A DNA stretch of 48,506 nt from the NCBI GenBank assembly GCA_946478675.1, contig CAMLEF010000001.1, forward strand, positions 1 to 48,506. The letters are read 5' to 3'. The notes under the pieces are model-generated. The model saw only the letters and a program-made list of their open reading frames with translations, was not told the DNA's origin and did no database searches. Positions 10,650-19,206 of the stretch are shown piece by piece. A program made the position numbers and the translations under genes. Source of the stretch: an uncultured Flavobacteriales bacterium (GTDB taxonomy: Bacteria; Bacteroidota; Bacteroidia; Palsa-965). Positions within the stretch are counted from its first letter, which is position 1. The number at the start of each line of letters is the position of its first letter.

Positions 10650-11318
10650 TTAGTCCGTTTTTCCGAAGCCGATGAAGACCTGGAAACCGAGGCCCGTCAT
10701 TTTGGAGCCGGGCAGCACGGGCAGGTTATCGGTTTTGCGTTTCCAGATGGAATGCGTGATGTCGTAGCGGTAGAGCGCGCGGGCGCCGATGGAAAGCTTG
10801 CCGAACACGAAACGCAGGTCGGCGCGGGCGAGCGGGGCGACGAACGGGTTTTTGTATTTGCCTTCGCCGCCGTTCAGTGTGCGTTTCAGTTTCGTGCTGC
10901 CCCAGTCGATGCCGGGTGCAACGACCAGCGCCACCGCATCCCCGGGGATCAGGTCTTTGCCGAAAGCGCTCGACATGAAATGCCAGCCGTACATGCGGAA
11001 CGTCAGCGAATCGTGCGGGCCGATCGCGATCTCATTCGGAAGCATAAACTCCAGGCTGGTGGAGGCGTCCCATTTGCCGTAGTCGGTGCCGTCGCCTTTG
11101 GTGCTCGTGGTGCCGACCATGTAATAGCTCGTAGGAAAAACATTCGGCGATCCCCAGAGGCGCAGCTGCTGGTTGAGCGCATTAAAATCGGCATCGTAGC
11201 GACCGGCGGCGAGATTGAACGTCGACTGGTGCGAAATGAAATCGAACCCGCTGCCGGGAGGGCCTGCGAACGCGGCTATCGTGAAGAAGCTGAAAAGCGA
11301 AAGGAAAGTTGTTTTCAT
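10650..11318 (-). CDS. exported protein of unknown function, barrel-like
   Basis: 222 residues with a signal peptide (MKTTFLSLFSFFTIAAFA, cleavage before GPPGSG). The mature part has alternating hydrophobic strands and ends GLGFQVFIGFGKTD, and phrases such as ADLRFVFGKLSIGARALYRYD read like outer-membrane strands. I do not recognise a family. It sits inside the atpZ-to-atpB region, is followed by a palindrome, and probably has no ATP synthase role; it may be an insertion into an otherwise conserved block. Confidence 0.8.
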   Translation of the reverse strand: MKTTFLSLFSFFTIAAFAGPPGSGFDFISHQSTFNLAAGRYDADFNALNQQLRLWGSPNVFPTSYYMVGTTSTKGDGTDYGKWDASTSLEFMLPNEIAIGPHDSLTFRMYGWHFMSSAFGKDLIPGDAVALVVAPGIDWGSTKLKRTLNGGEGKYKNPFVAPLARADLRFVFGKLSIGARALYRYDITHSIWKRKTDNLPVLPGSKMTGLGFQVFIGFGKTD

Positions 11319-11492
11319 AAACGTGTTTTAACGAGGTAAATGCAATACACGACTAAGTTGCAACTTTCCTGCGAAACACACCTTTCGTTATTCGATCGAT
11401 CGCATTTCCCGGTCGGAGGATGGAAAAAATGACACGTTTGAAAACCACAAGCCCGGGCACGAATGCGATACAATCCGGAGCCGTTGGCTGCT

Positions 11493-11720
11493 TTATTTTT
11501 TAATAAAGTCGCGGATGAAATACCACATGGCGGCGAAGACGGACGCCAGGGCCAGCACAAGGGTGAAAAGCGGAAATTTTACAGGATGAAAATGCGTGTC
11601 CAGCCATCGCCCGGCCAGTGTTCCGCCGGTGATGATGACGGCCATGTACGTACCCATCGAAAGGTACTTCGCGGCGCTGTTAAGCGGTTTTTTCGGCGAG
11701 TTCGGCTGCTGCGTGCTCAT
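11493..11720 (-). CDS. atpZ: AtpZ/AtpI-family protein
   Basis: 75 residues with two membrane helices (about 22-40 and 49-68) joined by a short loop (GRWLDTHFHPVKFP). This is the layout of the small ATPase_gene1/AtpZ family, encoded just ahead of Fo genes and linked to Mg/Ca transport or to Fo assembly. The GTLAGRWLD segment matches the family's conserved G..xGxxLD pattern. Its start overlaps the end of the bactofilin gene by 41 nt, so the two are probably co-transcribed. Confidence 0.85.
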   Translation of the reverse strand: MSTQQPNSPKKPLNSAAKYLSMGTYMAVIITGGTLAGRWLDTHFHPVKFPLFTLVLALASVFAAMWYFIRDFIKK

Positions 11721-12099
11721 GCTGGATCTCTTTCACGACGCCGCCCATGCTGCAGGATCCGGAGAAGTCGGCGCCCGGTTCGATGGCCAGCTTGCCGGTA
11801 GAAATTTCACCGTTCACCTTCGCCGTTGCTTTCAGCGCGAGGAGCTCGGCCACGTTCACTTTGCCGCGGATGCTGCCCGATACGTCGGCATTCTGGCAAA
11901 GCACTTCACCTTCGATAGCGCCCGAAGGGCCAACCACCAGCTTGCCGCGCGTCCGGACCGTACCTTTCAACGTACCGTCAATGCGGATATCGCCGCTGGA
12001 AACGACGTCACCTTCAATCGAAGTGCCGGCGCCAATGATGTTCACCGTACCGCTTTCAGGAGAGGAGGTACGCGTGTTACCGTTGTTTTTGCTGAACAT
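11680..12099 (-). CDS. bactofilin-family cytoskeletal protein
   Basis: 139 residues with the DUF583/bactofilin beta-helix core (about residues 18-120). The pattern IIGAGTSIEGDVVSSGDIRIDG is the usual family start, followed by glycine-spaced rungs (GKLVVGPSGAIEGEV, ADVSGSIRGKV). Bactofilins polymerise without nucleotides and often position cell-wall enzymes. The M23 peptidase gene across the divergent promoter region and porW next door fit an envelope role. A TAGCTTTA box at 12117-12124 on the minus strand is a weak promoter candidate. Confidence 0.93.
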   Translation of the reverse strand: MFSKNNGNTRTSSPESGTVNIIGAGTSIEGDVVSSGDIRIDGTLKGTVRTRGKLVVGPSGAIEGEVLCQNADVSGSIRGKVNVAELLALKATAKVNGEISTGKLAIEPGADFSGSCSMGGVVKEIQHEHAAAELAEKTA

Positions 12100-12129
12100 G
12101 GCTGTTGTGTTTTCGTAAAGCTAAGAAAT

Positions 12130-12228
12130 TAGTATTGAGTATCTGGTATTGAGTATTGAGAACCTGGTATGGAGTGAGAAGGCGAACCTTCCAACATCTC
12201 AATACCCAATACTCTCGACTCAATACTA
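12130..12228. repeat. palindrome of GTATTGAG words between porW and bactofilin
   Basis: The left arm carries GTATTGAG at least three times (12130-12162). The right arm carries the complement CTCAATAC three times and reaches into the porW stop codon at 12226-12228. Both ends read TAGTATTGAG when compared as arms. The arms share words rather than exact sequence. Confidence 0.75.
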
Positions 12229-14913
12229 TTTCTTCCCGAGGACGTTCTTTTCGAAGAAAGAGCGGTAGGTTTCGACGTTTTTGTCTTTGAAGAACAACGC
12301 GAAATTCTCCGTGGAGATCGCCATGACCTGGTAGCTGCCGGGAGTAAGCTCGGCAAAAATTTCGGGCTTCGACTTGAGGAGGTTGTAGTAATTCAGCGCT
12401 TCCGCTTTGTTCGCGAATTTCTTCACCATGATGCACTGGTGCTTGTTGTCGAGCACGATGCTGGTGATCGCCAGGTTGGAAGACGCGAACATGGAGTTAT
12501 TGAAATCCGACAGCGCGATGCGGAATTTGTTCAGGTCGCCTTTGCCGGTTTCGACTACGACCATGTATTGGAATTCCACATTGTCGTTGGCCGTATACGC
12601 CGGGCCGGTCTGCGCATTCACTGTGTCCTTCGGTGCGCTGCTGTTGCCGCCGGTGCCGTTCTGCTTGTGGATGAAATCGAGCAGTGCCTGGGCCTGCGGG
12701 CGGATCGGATCTTTCGGGTAATTGGCGATGATGCGCGTGAGCTCCGCTTCCATGGCCGGCGTGCCCGACGTTTTGCCGAGGCTGACCGCACGGAGGTACG
12801 CGAATTTCGCCGCCAGCTCGTTCTTCCTGCCGAAGGTGCTGTCCGCCGTATTCGCGCGGCTGATCACCTGCGGATAATCCCGCTTCAGGTAAATGCTGTA
12901 GGTCGAATCGTAATACGCGTAGAGCTTGTCTTTTTCGCCTTGCGCCTGCACTTCGTAATCGGGGTTATTAATCAGCTTGGCGTATTCGCTTTCGGGATAA
13001 TTGTTCAGGATGTAGAACTTGTGGCGGTCCGCATTCGCCTTGTCGAGCATTTTGTTGCCCGGCTTGTTGTCCGAATAAATCTTGTAGAGCTGGAAGTGGG
13101 CAGGCAGCGCGTATTTGTGCGAAGGATAACGTTTGCACAACGATTCGAACGCATCGGCGGCTTTCGTGTTGTTGCCCATCTGCTCTTTGTACAGCGTTCC
13201 GAGGTTGTACAGCGCATCCGCAATTTTCTCGTCCGACTGCATCTGCTGCGCGGAAGTGAACGGCAGGTTTTTCAGGTAATAGGCTCGCGAATATTTCCCG
13301 GTGGCAGCGCCTTTCGTGGAAGCCGTCGTCTTGACGGTGTCCTGCTCGTCATCGTCGTTGTCGTCTTCCACTACCGATTCCTTGTTCGCGCGGCGCCAGT
13401 TATCCTCGAGCTTGCGGTTGCCCCACTTGCGCGTGAATTCATTGACACCGAAAGAAATGTTCGACGGGTTGTAGAAGTAGAACATGCTGGCAGGACCGCC
13501 GGCATTGTTCTGGTTATTCTGGCCGAGACCGGTGCCGCCGCCGCCCTGCTGCTGTTGCTCGAGCGCTTCTTTGCGGCGTTTTTCTTCCGCCTGCGCCTGT
13601 GCGATCAGCTTGTCGATGTACGGATACAGCTTCGTCGTATCGTTGCCGTACGTCTTAACGATGTTCTGCAGGCTGTCTTCCGTTGCAACGATATTAATGT
13701 AACGGACGAGCGTCGACAGGCTCTTGCGTTTTTCACTGATGGATTCGTACTGCGGATAATCTTTGGGCAGCACGTTCATGGTGCTGTCGTAATAGGCCTG
13801 CGCGTTTTTGTAATCGGTATCCGCGAAATACAGATCGCCGAGCGCAAGGTAAGAGAGGGCTTTCTGCTTGTTGTTGCCCATGCTCGTCGCTACCGACTGG
13901 CGGTAATAACCCATTGCGGCTTCGCGGTTGCCGGCGCGCATTTCCATCTGCGCCAGCGTGTAGTAGATCTGGTCCTGGAACTCGACGTTCTTGCCGTCCT
14001 TGAGCATTTCCTGCAGCTCTTTCTTCGATTCGTTGCGGCTTTTGGAGCTCATGCCGCTCAGGCGTGCGCGGGAAAGCTTGGCGTTGAAAAGCATATCGTA
14101 CTGCGGGTGCAGCGAGATCACTTTCGCATACGCATCGTACGCATCTTTTTCTTTGCCGGTCTTTTCGTAGAGCTGCGCCAGGATGTAGGTGTAACGCGCG
14201 AGCGTCTTTTTGCTTTTCGTCAGCTTGATCGCTTCTTCGAGATTCTTGATCGCGTTGGGATAATTGCCCGTATGCATGTAGAGATCGGCGTACGTGGCTT
14301 TGATATCCGCTTCGAGGCGGGGCGGGCAGGCTTTGTCGTTGGCGATCACGTCCAGCAGCGACTCCGCTTCGGTATACGCGTTCATCTCGACCTCGGTGCG
14401 GGCCTTCCACATGATGGCGTCGTAACGGATCGGGAACTTCGAATATTTCTGGATGAGGTAATCGAAGATGTCGATCGCCGCGAGGTATTCTCCTTTGTAA
14501 TAATGCGCCTGGCCGATGATCAGGTAGTTGTCGTCGATCCACTTGACGGCGCCGGGAATCTCTTCGGCCTGCGCGGTGCTGCGTTTCGGTTTGGGCTTGG
14601 TAATGGCGTGCTTGTCGATGACCGACGTCGATTTCTTGATCGCTTTTTCAAGATCAGTATAGCAGCCTTTCGTTTCAGTCGAATTCGGCAGGCGGAAGAT
14701 CGGCAGCAGCTGGGAGTAATCGTCCACGTACGACTTCTCGATCTTCGATTGCGCGTCTTTCATGCTCTCGCGGGCATAGAAATAGCCGTTGTAGCGAGAG
14801 GTCATGTTATGGTAGGCCCTGTTCATGAACTTGTTCTTCGACGTAGAGCAGGCCACGACGAATGCAAGCGCAAAAAGCAGAATGGCGATATGGTAGGAGG
14901 CGATTTTTTTCAC
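12226..14913 (-). CDS. porW: T9SS-associated periplasmic TPR lipoprotein PorW/SprE
   Basis: 895 residues. PorW/SprE is a lipoprotein needed for type IX secretion and gliding in Bacteroidota. I choose the GTG at 14913: it gives a short basic start (VKKIASYH), a hydrophobic segment and a lipobox VVAC with Cys22, then CSTSKNKFMNRAYHNMTSRY, close to the conserved start of this family. A frame extension to 15087 would run through the promoter and a palindrome and destroy the lipoprotein signal. TPR units cover about residues 130-640, with a Gln/Gly-rich low-complexity stretch near 430-450 (QQQQGGGG). The C-terminus (YMVVVETGKGD...) is a conserved small domain. The neighbours bactofilin, atpZ and M23 match the synteny I know for porW. 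Confidence 0.92.
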   Translation of the reverse strand: MKKIASYHIAILLFALAFVVACSTSKNKFMNRAYHNMTSRYNGYFYARESMKDAQSKIEKSYVDDYSQLLPIFRLPNSTETKGCYTDLEKAIKKSTSVIDKHAITKPKPKRSTAQAEEIPGAVKWIDDNYLIIGQAHYYKGEYLAAIDIFDYLIQKYSKFPIRYDAIMWKARTEVEMNAYTEAESLLDVIANDKACPPRLEADIKATYADLYMHTGNYPNAIKNLEEAIKLTKSKKTLARYTYILAQLYEKTGKEKDAYDAYAKVISLHPQYDMLFNAKLSRARLSGMSSKSRNESKKELQEMLKDGKNVEFQDQIYYTLAQMEMRAGNREAAMGYYRQSVATSMGNNKQKALSYLALGDLYFADTDYKNAQAYYDSTMNVLPKDYPQYESISEKRKSLSTLVRYINIVATEDSLQNIVKTYGNDTTKLYPYIDKLIAQAQAEEKRRKEALEQQQQGGGGTGLGQNNQNNAGGPASMFYFYNPSNISFGVNEFTRKWGNRKLEDNWRRANKESVVEDDNDDDEQDTVKTTASTKGAATGKYSRAYYLKNLPFTSAQQMQSDEKIADALYNLGTLYKEQMGNNTKAADAFESLCKRYPSHKYALPAHFQLYKIYSDNKPGNKMLDKANADRHKFYILNNYPESEYAKLINNPDYEVQAQGEKDKLYAYYDSTYSIYLKRDYPQVISRANTADSTFGRKNELAAKFAYLRAVSLGKTSGTPAMEAELTRIIANYPKDPIRPQAQALLDFIHKQNGTGGNSSAPKDTVNAQTGPAYTANDNVEFQYMVVVETGKGDLNKFRIALSDFNNSMFASSNLAITSIVLDNKHQCIMVKKFANKAEALNYYNLLKSKPEIFAELTPGSYQVMAISTENFALFFKDKNVETYRSFFEKNVLGKK

Positions 14914-14955
14914 CGGGAAATTCAATAGTCCGCAACGGGGTAAACGCCGGGAAAG

Positions 14956-14963
14956 CAAAAATA
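14956..14963 (-). promoter_or_regulatory. -7 box (TATTTTTG) for porW
   Basis: TATTTTTG on the minus strand matches TAnnTTTG and lies 42 nt before the GTG at 14913. It supports the short porW start, because an mRNA beginning here could not include the upstream ATG at 15087. Confidence 0.55.
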
Positions 14964-15084
14964 GTGTTTCTGTCGTTCCTGAAGACGTGAAATTCTGTGA
15001 AGGTTGCCTGTGTGGGAAGGGCGGAGGCTTCGGGAATTGGTGGTGGTTGTGGTAAATGATGCAGCGTTGAGGAGAAGATTCGGT

Positions 15085-15221
15085 CATTCGGTAAGTCGGT
15101 CATTCGGTTTGTGCAATCGGGAGAAGGAAGAATTCCGATGGGAAGGTTGGTGGGTTGTCCGTCACATTACTACCAATGACCGACAACCGACCGACTGACC
15201 GACTGACCGAATTACCGAATG
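15085..15221. repeat. palindrome of CATTCGGT/GTCGGT words
   Basis: The left arm reads CATTCGGTAAGTCGGT and then CATTCGGT (15085-15108). The right arm (15180-15221) is the complement of the same words, repeated as CCGACTGA. A second inner pair, GGTTGTCCGTCA and TGACCGACAACC, lies at about 15153-15190. The arms match in words, not in exact sequence. Confidence 0.75.
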
Positions 15222-15325
15222 CCCCGCTATCGTTTCAGGGAATTGAAACAGCAGCCTGTATTCCAATCCCCTCCTGGAGTCCACCATCCGACCGTTTTAT
15301 TGCGATATTTGTTTTCCTGCTGAAA

Positions 15326-16192
15326 ATGGCCCCGGAGAAACAACAACGGAAGCTGATCGACCGCCTGCGCAACAAGTACAGGCTGGTGGTGATGAACGAC
15401 GACACGTTCGAGGAGCGGTTTTCCCTGCGCCTTACGCCGATGGGATTCCTCATTCTCATTTCCGTCGTTACCATCATCATGACCGCGCTGGTCGTCAGCC
15501 TCGTGGCTTTTACGCCGATCCGCGAATACATTCCCGGTTATGCCGATGTGGGCATGCAGCGCAAGCTGATCGATCTGAATTTCAAGGCGGATTCGCTGGA
15601 GAAATCGCTGAAGGCGCGACAGCAATACATGGATAATCTTGCATTGATCCTTTCCGGCCGCGATTCCGCCGAGCACCCCGCCAACCCGCGCGACTCCACG
15701 AAAAAATTCACCAACCTCAACTTCAAGCCTTCCGCCGCCGACCTCGCCCTGCGCGACAGCATCGAGCAGATGGACCAGTACGCGCTTTCGTTCGACGTGC
15801 GCCACCGCGGAGGCATTGCCGGGTTCTTCTTTTTTGTTCCGGTACAGGGAACGGTCAGCAACGCCTTCAATGCTGCGGAAGAACATTACGGCGTCGACAT
15901 TGCCGCGCAGGATGAAAATGAGCCGGTACGCGCCACGCTCGACGGCACGATCATCTCCGCCAACTGGACTACCGACGACGGTTACGTGATCCAGGTGCAG
16001 CATTCGAACAACATGATCTCCATTTACAAGCACAACGCCGCGCTGCTCAAAAAAACCGGCGACTACGTCAAAGCAGGCGATCCCATCGGAATTGTCGGCA
16101 GCTCCGGCGAGCAGATCAGCGGCCCGCACCTGCATTTCGAGCTCTGGTACAACGGCGCCCCCATCGATCCGCAGGACTACATGGTTTTCTAA
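15326..16192 (+). CDS. M23-family membrane-anchored metallopeptidase
   Basis: 288 residues starting at the ATG at 15326 (MAPEKQQRKLIDRLRNKYRL). There is a short cytoplasmic segment, one membrane helix (about 40-62), a periplasmic linker with a coiled-coil tendency (80-160), and a C-terminal LytM/M23 domain. The zinc ligands are visible as H187 and D191 (HYGVD) and H270 (GPHLHFE), with H268 as catalytic partner, so it should be an active peptidoglycan endopeptidase rather than a degenerate EnvC-like activator. An upstream extension to 15155 would read through the palindrome. It diverges from porW/bactofilin, a common Bacteroidota arrangement. Confidence 0.92.
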   Translation: MAPEKQQRKLIDRLRNKYRLVVMNDDTFEERFSLRLTPMGFLILISVVTIIMTALVVSLVAFTPIREYIPGYADVGMQRKLIDLNFKADSLEKSLKARQQYMDNLALILSGRDSAEHPANPRDSTKKFTNLNFKPSAADLALRDSIEQMDQYALSFDVRHRGGIAGFFFFVPVQGTVSNAFNAAEEHYGVDIAAQDENEPVRATLDGTIISANWTTDDGYVIQVQHSNNMISIYKHNAALLKKTGDYVKAGDPIGIVGSSGEQISGPHLHFELWYNGAPIDPQDYMVF

Positions 16193-16197
16193 AGCTC

Positions 16198-16222
16198 TTA
16201 AGTGCCCTCAAGTGTCTTAAGT
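16198..16222. repeat. tandem CTTAAGTG words
   Basis: Three near-identical words (TCTTAAGTG, CTCAAGTG, TCTTAAGTG) stand in a row in the short gap after the M23 gene. It is a single-arm example of the word-repeat type. Confidence 0.5.
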
Positions 16223-16267
16223 GGTAGCTTCCCACGCGCAGCCCCCCATCTGAAAAACCGAATCCCC

Positions 16268-17008
16268 ATGCGAATTCCCCTCCTTCTCCTCGCAACTGCT
16301 TTTTTCCTCCTCCACTGCAATCCTTCCCCCAGAGAAAACTGGTCGCACAATATTGATTCCATGGTCGGCGCTGATACCGTGAAAGAAAATGTCACCTGGA
16401 AAGATGCGCTCGGCGAATTCGAAGGCAACGGCTGCACGGTAACGCTGGAATCCATCTCCGAAGAAGAATACGAAGAGGCGATGGACCGCACCTCCTGGAA
16501 TGCCGGCGCTGCGGATAAAGATTCCGGCGTCGCCTACCATTGGGCCGATTCGACGCTGTTCCTCCATCTCGCGAACGGGAAAATGGCGGAATACAAAACG
16601 CACACGAATGCCGACGACGGCTACATCGATTATTCGAATCCGGATCGCATCGGCCCGACGGATTATTTCTTCCTGCAGGTTATGTATTACGAAGACGGCG
16701 AACGAAAAATCGTCAGCGGAAAAGACGGAAAAGAAATCAGCGCCATGGAATCGCCGCTGCTTTCGCCCGATCACTCGCTGCTGCTGGTGTATGCGCAGGG
16801 CAACGAGATGGAAGGCGTTGCAGGAGGATTGCAGCTCGTGCGGCTCGGCGATGCTGCGACGGAGATTTTCAACAAAACGTTCGACGACTGGGTGCCGGGT
16901 GATATGAAATGGGTGGATGATAACACCGTTTATTTCAAACAATACACGAGCCAGCAAACCGATGAAGAACCGGCGCCGCGTTATGTGAAAATGACGATCC
17001 GTAATTAA
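16268..17008 (+). CDS. putative lipoprotein or exported protein, unknown function
   Basis: 246 residues from the ATG at 16268. The N-terminus MRIPLLLLATAFFLLHC is a signal peptide ending in a Cys, but His at -1 departs from the normal lipobox, so lipidation is uncertain. The mature part is acidic and Asp/Glu-rich. I recognise no domain. Its stop codon overlaps that of the convergent gene (17005-17733) by four bases, so the two mRNAs must overlap at their 3' ends. Confidence 0.8.
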   Translation: MRIPLLLLATAFFLLHCNPSPRENWSHNIDSMVGADTVKENVTWKDALGEFEGNGCTVTLESISEEEYEEAMDRTSWNAGAADKDSGVAYHWADSTLFLHLANGKMAEYKTHTNADDGYIDYSNPDRIGPTDYFFLQVMYYEDGERKIVSGKDGKEISAMESPLLSPDHSLLLVYAQGNEMEGVAGGLQLVRLGDAATEIFNKTFDDWVPGDMKWVDDNTVYFKQYTSQQTDEEPAPRYVKMTIRN

Positions 17009-17733
17009 TTCGCGCAGGGAGCTTTCAGCTTTTTCAATTCAGCGTTTAATTGCTTTTCCGAAAATTTTTGCTGGCCGTTCAATCCTATTCCGGCTTCCAC
17101 ATTGGCGATAAAAGCCTGTCGTTCCTTTTCGTTTTTCCAATGACAAATCAGGTCATCCACGAGCGCTGTTTGCGATAACCAGCAGGATGCGCATACTGAA
17201 GGAATGGTTTCATCTGCCGAGCCGGAAACCCACGGAAGCGTCCGGACAAATACGCAGAATAAGCTACTGTCAGGATGCAATGCGAAAGATTCGCCCAGCG
17301 TCATTATTGCAGGAATATATCGTCCCTCCGAAATATTTTCCAGTGAATTCCTCGCCGATAAATAGACCGGATAAGGTCCGTTTAACGACTTGTCCAGCTC
17401 TTTTTCCGCAGCGATCGTAGCGTCAAATGCTGCAAGCAGCAAACGTTGTTGTTCCTCTTGCGGAAGTGAATTGAACAAGCGAATGCGCGATTTATGCAGG
17501 AAGCCTTGCTTGCCTGTCGAAGAATTCATTACGCTGATCCATTGCGGTGAAGTATCCCCGGTGCAATAGAAAAACCAATCTTTTTTCACCGTATCGATCA
17601 CCGGAAACTCTTTCCCTTTTCCGGAACGGATAAACGAATAACCGTCCGGATCGTTGATTACCGCTAAAGTCCACGACTGACTGTAACAATGAAAAGACAA
17701 CGCGGTCAGCAAGGAAAGAAGCACATTCTTCAT
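17005..17733 (-). CDS. exported SH3-like domain protein
   Basis: 242 residues from the ATG at 17733. It has a signal peptide (MKNVLLSLLTALSFHCYS, cleavage near YSQS). Residues about 22-80 look like a bacterial SH3 domain: DPDGYSFIRSGKGKEFPVID, then W, then GKQGFLHKSRI. The rest is helical with several Cys (including CASCW and a C-terminal CAN) and no known catalytic motif. It may be a periplasmic binding protein, but no ligand can be named. It is AT-richer than its neighbours and convergent with the 16268-17008 gene. Confidence 0.8.
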   Translation of the reverse strand: MKNVLLSLLTALSFHCYSQSWTLAVINDPDGYSFIRSGKGKEFPVIDTVKKDWFFYCTGDTSPQWISVMNSSTGKQGFLHKSRIRLFNSLPQEEQQRLLLAAFDATIAAEKELDKSLNGPYPVYLSARNSLENISEGRYIPAIMTLGESFALHPDSSLFCVFVRTLPWVSGSADETIPSVCASCWLSQTALVDDLICHWKNEKERQAFIANVEAGIGLNGQQKFSEKQLNAELKKLKAPCAN

Positions 17734-17843
17734 GTGATAAAAATATTTCCGGTCAAGAATAAAATTCCGCCAACTGAAAAGCCGTCCGGAATCAACCCAC
17801 AACCGCAGGATTAGCCGGATTTCTGAAAGCTGTCTGCCGCACG

Positions 17844-17851
17844 TATCTTTG
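17844..17851 (+). promoter_or_regulatory. -7 box (TATCTTTG) abutting the dxr start
   Basis: TATCTTTG matches TAnnTTTG and ends five bases before the dxr ATG at 17857, implying a leaderless or nearly leaderless mRNA. Confidence 0.6.
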
Positions 17852-17856
17852 CCCCA

Positions 17857-19020
17857 ATGTCCTCCCAACCCAATCGTATTGCTATTCTCGGCAGCACCGG
17901 CTCCATCGGCACGCAGGCGCTCGACGTCATCGCGGCGCATCCCAATCGCTTCGTCGTGGAAGTGCTGGCGGCCGGCAACAACGCCGATCTGCTCATTCAA
18001 CAGGCGCTGAAATTCAAACCGAACGTCGTCGTCATCAACGAGCTTTCCCATCTCGCGAAAGTGAAAGACGCGCTGCTCGACGAAGGCATCAAAGTGTATG
18101 GCGGGGAAGCGGCGCTCGCGGAGGTTGTGCAAATGGAAAGCGTCGACATGGTGCTGGCGGCGATCGTCGGTTATGCGGGATTGCGCTCGACACTCGCGGC
18201 GATCAAAGCAGGAAAACAGATTGCGCTCGCCAACAAAGAAACGCTCGTCGTGGCCGGCGATATCGTCACGGCGGAAGCGAAAAAATACGGCGTCAATCTT
18301 TACCCGGTCGATTCGGAGCACTCCGCAATTTTTCAATGTCTCGCAGGAGAATTTCATAACCCGCTCGAGAAAATTTACCTCACGGCTTCCGGCGGACCGT
18401 TCCGCGGAAAGAAACGCGATCAGCTGGCGCACGTCACGAAGAAAGAAGCGCTGAAACATCCGAACTGGGAAATGGGCGCCAAGATCACGATCGATTCCGC
18501 GACGCTGATGAACAAAGGTCTCGAAGTGATCGAAGCGAAATGGCTTTTTCATTTGCAGCCCGAACAGATCGACGTGATCGTGCATCCGCAGAGCATCATC
18601 CACAGCCTCGTGCAGTTCCGAGACGGCAGCATGAAAGCGCAGATGGGCCTTCCCGACATGAAGCTGCCGATCCAGTATGCGTTCAGCTACCCGCAGCGAT
18701 TGCCTTCCGATTTCCCGCGTTTTAATTTTCTCGATTATCCGTCGCTCACCTTCGAAAAGCCGGATACGGAAACGTTCGTTTGTCTGGCCATTGCGCAGGA
18801 AGCGATGCGCAAAGGAGGAAATGCCGCCTGCGTGATGAACGCCGCGAATGAAATTGCCGTGCAGGCGTTTTTGCAGGACAAGATCGGCTTCCTGCAGATC
18901 GCAGAAGTGATTGCGTCTGCATTGGAGAAATCTTCGTTTGCAGAAAAACCTTCGTACGAAGATTACGTGGCGAGCGATGCCGAAGCGCGGCGGATCGCGG
19001 GTGGTTTAATTGCCGGTTAA
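17857..19020 (+). CDS. dxr: 1-deoxy-D-xylulose-5-phosphate reductoisomerase
   Basis: This enzyme converts DXP to MEP with NADPH, the second step of the non-mevalonate isoprenoid pathway. The NADPH site is GSTGSIG at residues 12-18, NKET is at 126-129, and the metal ligands are D152 and E154 (DSEHS) and E223 (KGLEVIEA). The substrate loops ASGGPF (177-182) and HPNW (201-204) are intact. 387 residues is the usual length. It is followed by the rseP-type gene in the same direction, a pairing often seen in bacteria. Its start is set by the -7 box just upstream. Confidence 0.98.
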   Translation: MSSQPNRIAILGSTGSIGTQALDVIAAHPNRFVVEVLAAGNNADLLIQQALKFKPNVVVINELSHLAKVKDALLDEGIKVYGGEAALAEVVQMESVDMVLAAIVGYAGLRSTLAAIKAGKQIALANKETLVVAGDIVTAEAKKYGVNLYPVDSEHSAIFQCLAGEFHNPLEKIYLTASGGPFRGKKRDQLAHVTKKEALKHPNWEMGAKITIDSATLMNKGLEVIEAKWLFHLQPEQIDVIVHPQSIIHSLVQFRDGSMKAQMGLPDMKLPIQYAFSYPQRLPSDFPRFNFLDYPSLTFEKPDTETFVCLAIAQEAMRKGGNAACVMNAANEIAVQAFLQDKIGFLQIAEVIASALEKSSFAEKPSYEDYVASDAEARRIAGGLIAG

Positions 19021-19053
19021 CCGCAATTGCGCTGTTAAAAATTTCAAATTTCC

Positions 19054-19087
19054 CTGCGAAGCCTCTGCGTCCTCTGCGCCTCTGCGG
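19054..19087. repeat. CTCTGCG-word repeat (single arm)
   Basis: Repeated CCTCTGCG words directly after dxr belong to the CGCAGAGGCGC family found in other gaps. A clear opposing arm is not present here. Confidence 0.55.
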
Positions 19088-19118
19088 TAACCCATCCACG
19101 CGCAGCGGTTTTTATCCC

Positions 19119-19126
19119 TATTTTTG
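19119..19126 (+). promoter_or_regulatory. -7 box (TATTTTTG) for the rseP-type gene
   Basis: TATTTTTG matches TAnnTTTG and lies 80 nt before the GTG start at 19207, suggesting that this gene can be transcribed separately from dxr. Confidence 0.45.
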
Positions 19127-19206
19127 CGGGTAACGTTTTGACGCCTTGCTGCCGTATCGTCGCGCAGCCAAAACGCAAAAACACCTCGTAAACCGCACGC
19201 CACTCA

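Larger units (their letters stand above)
14914..15325. other. 412-nt divergent region between porW and the M23 gene
   Basis: It contains the porW -7 box (14956-14963), a stretch with no feature I recognise, and the large word palindrome at 15085-15221. No coding sequence is supported; translations through it are low-complexity and read the repeat words. Confidence 0.6.

Noticed and set aside
12439..14928. 829-codon plus-strand frame opposite porW
   Set aside because: Antisense to porW with Arg/Val/Phe-biased composition and no domain.
14914..15087. Longer N-terminus for porW starting at 15087
   Set aside because: It would remove the lipoprotein signal and include the -7 box and the palindrome.
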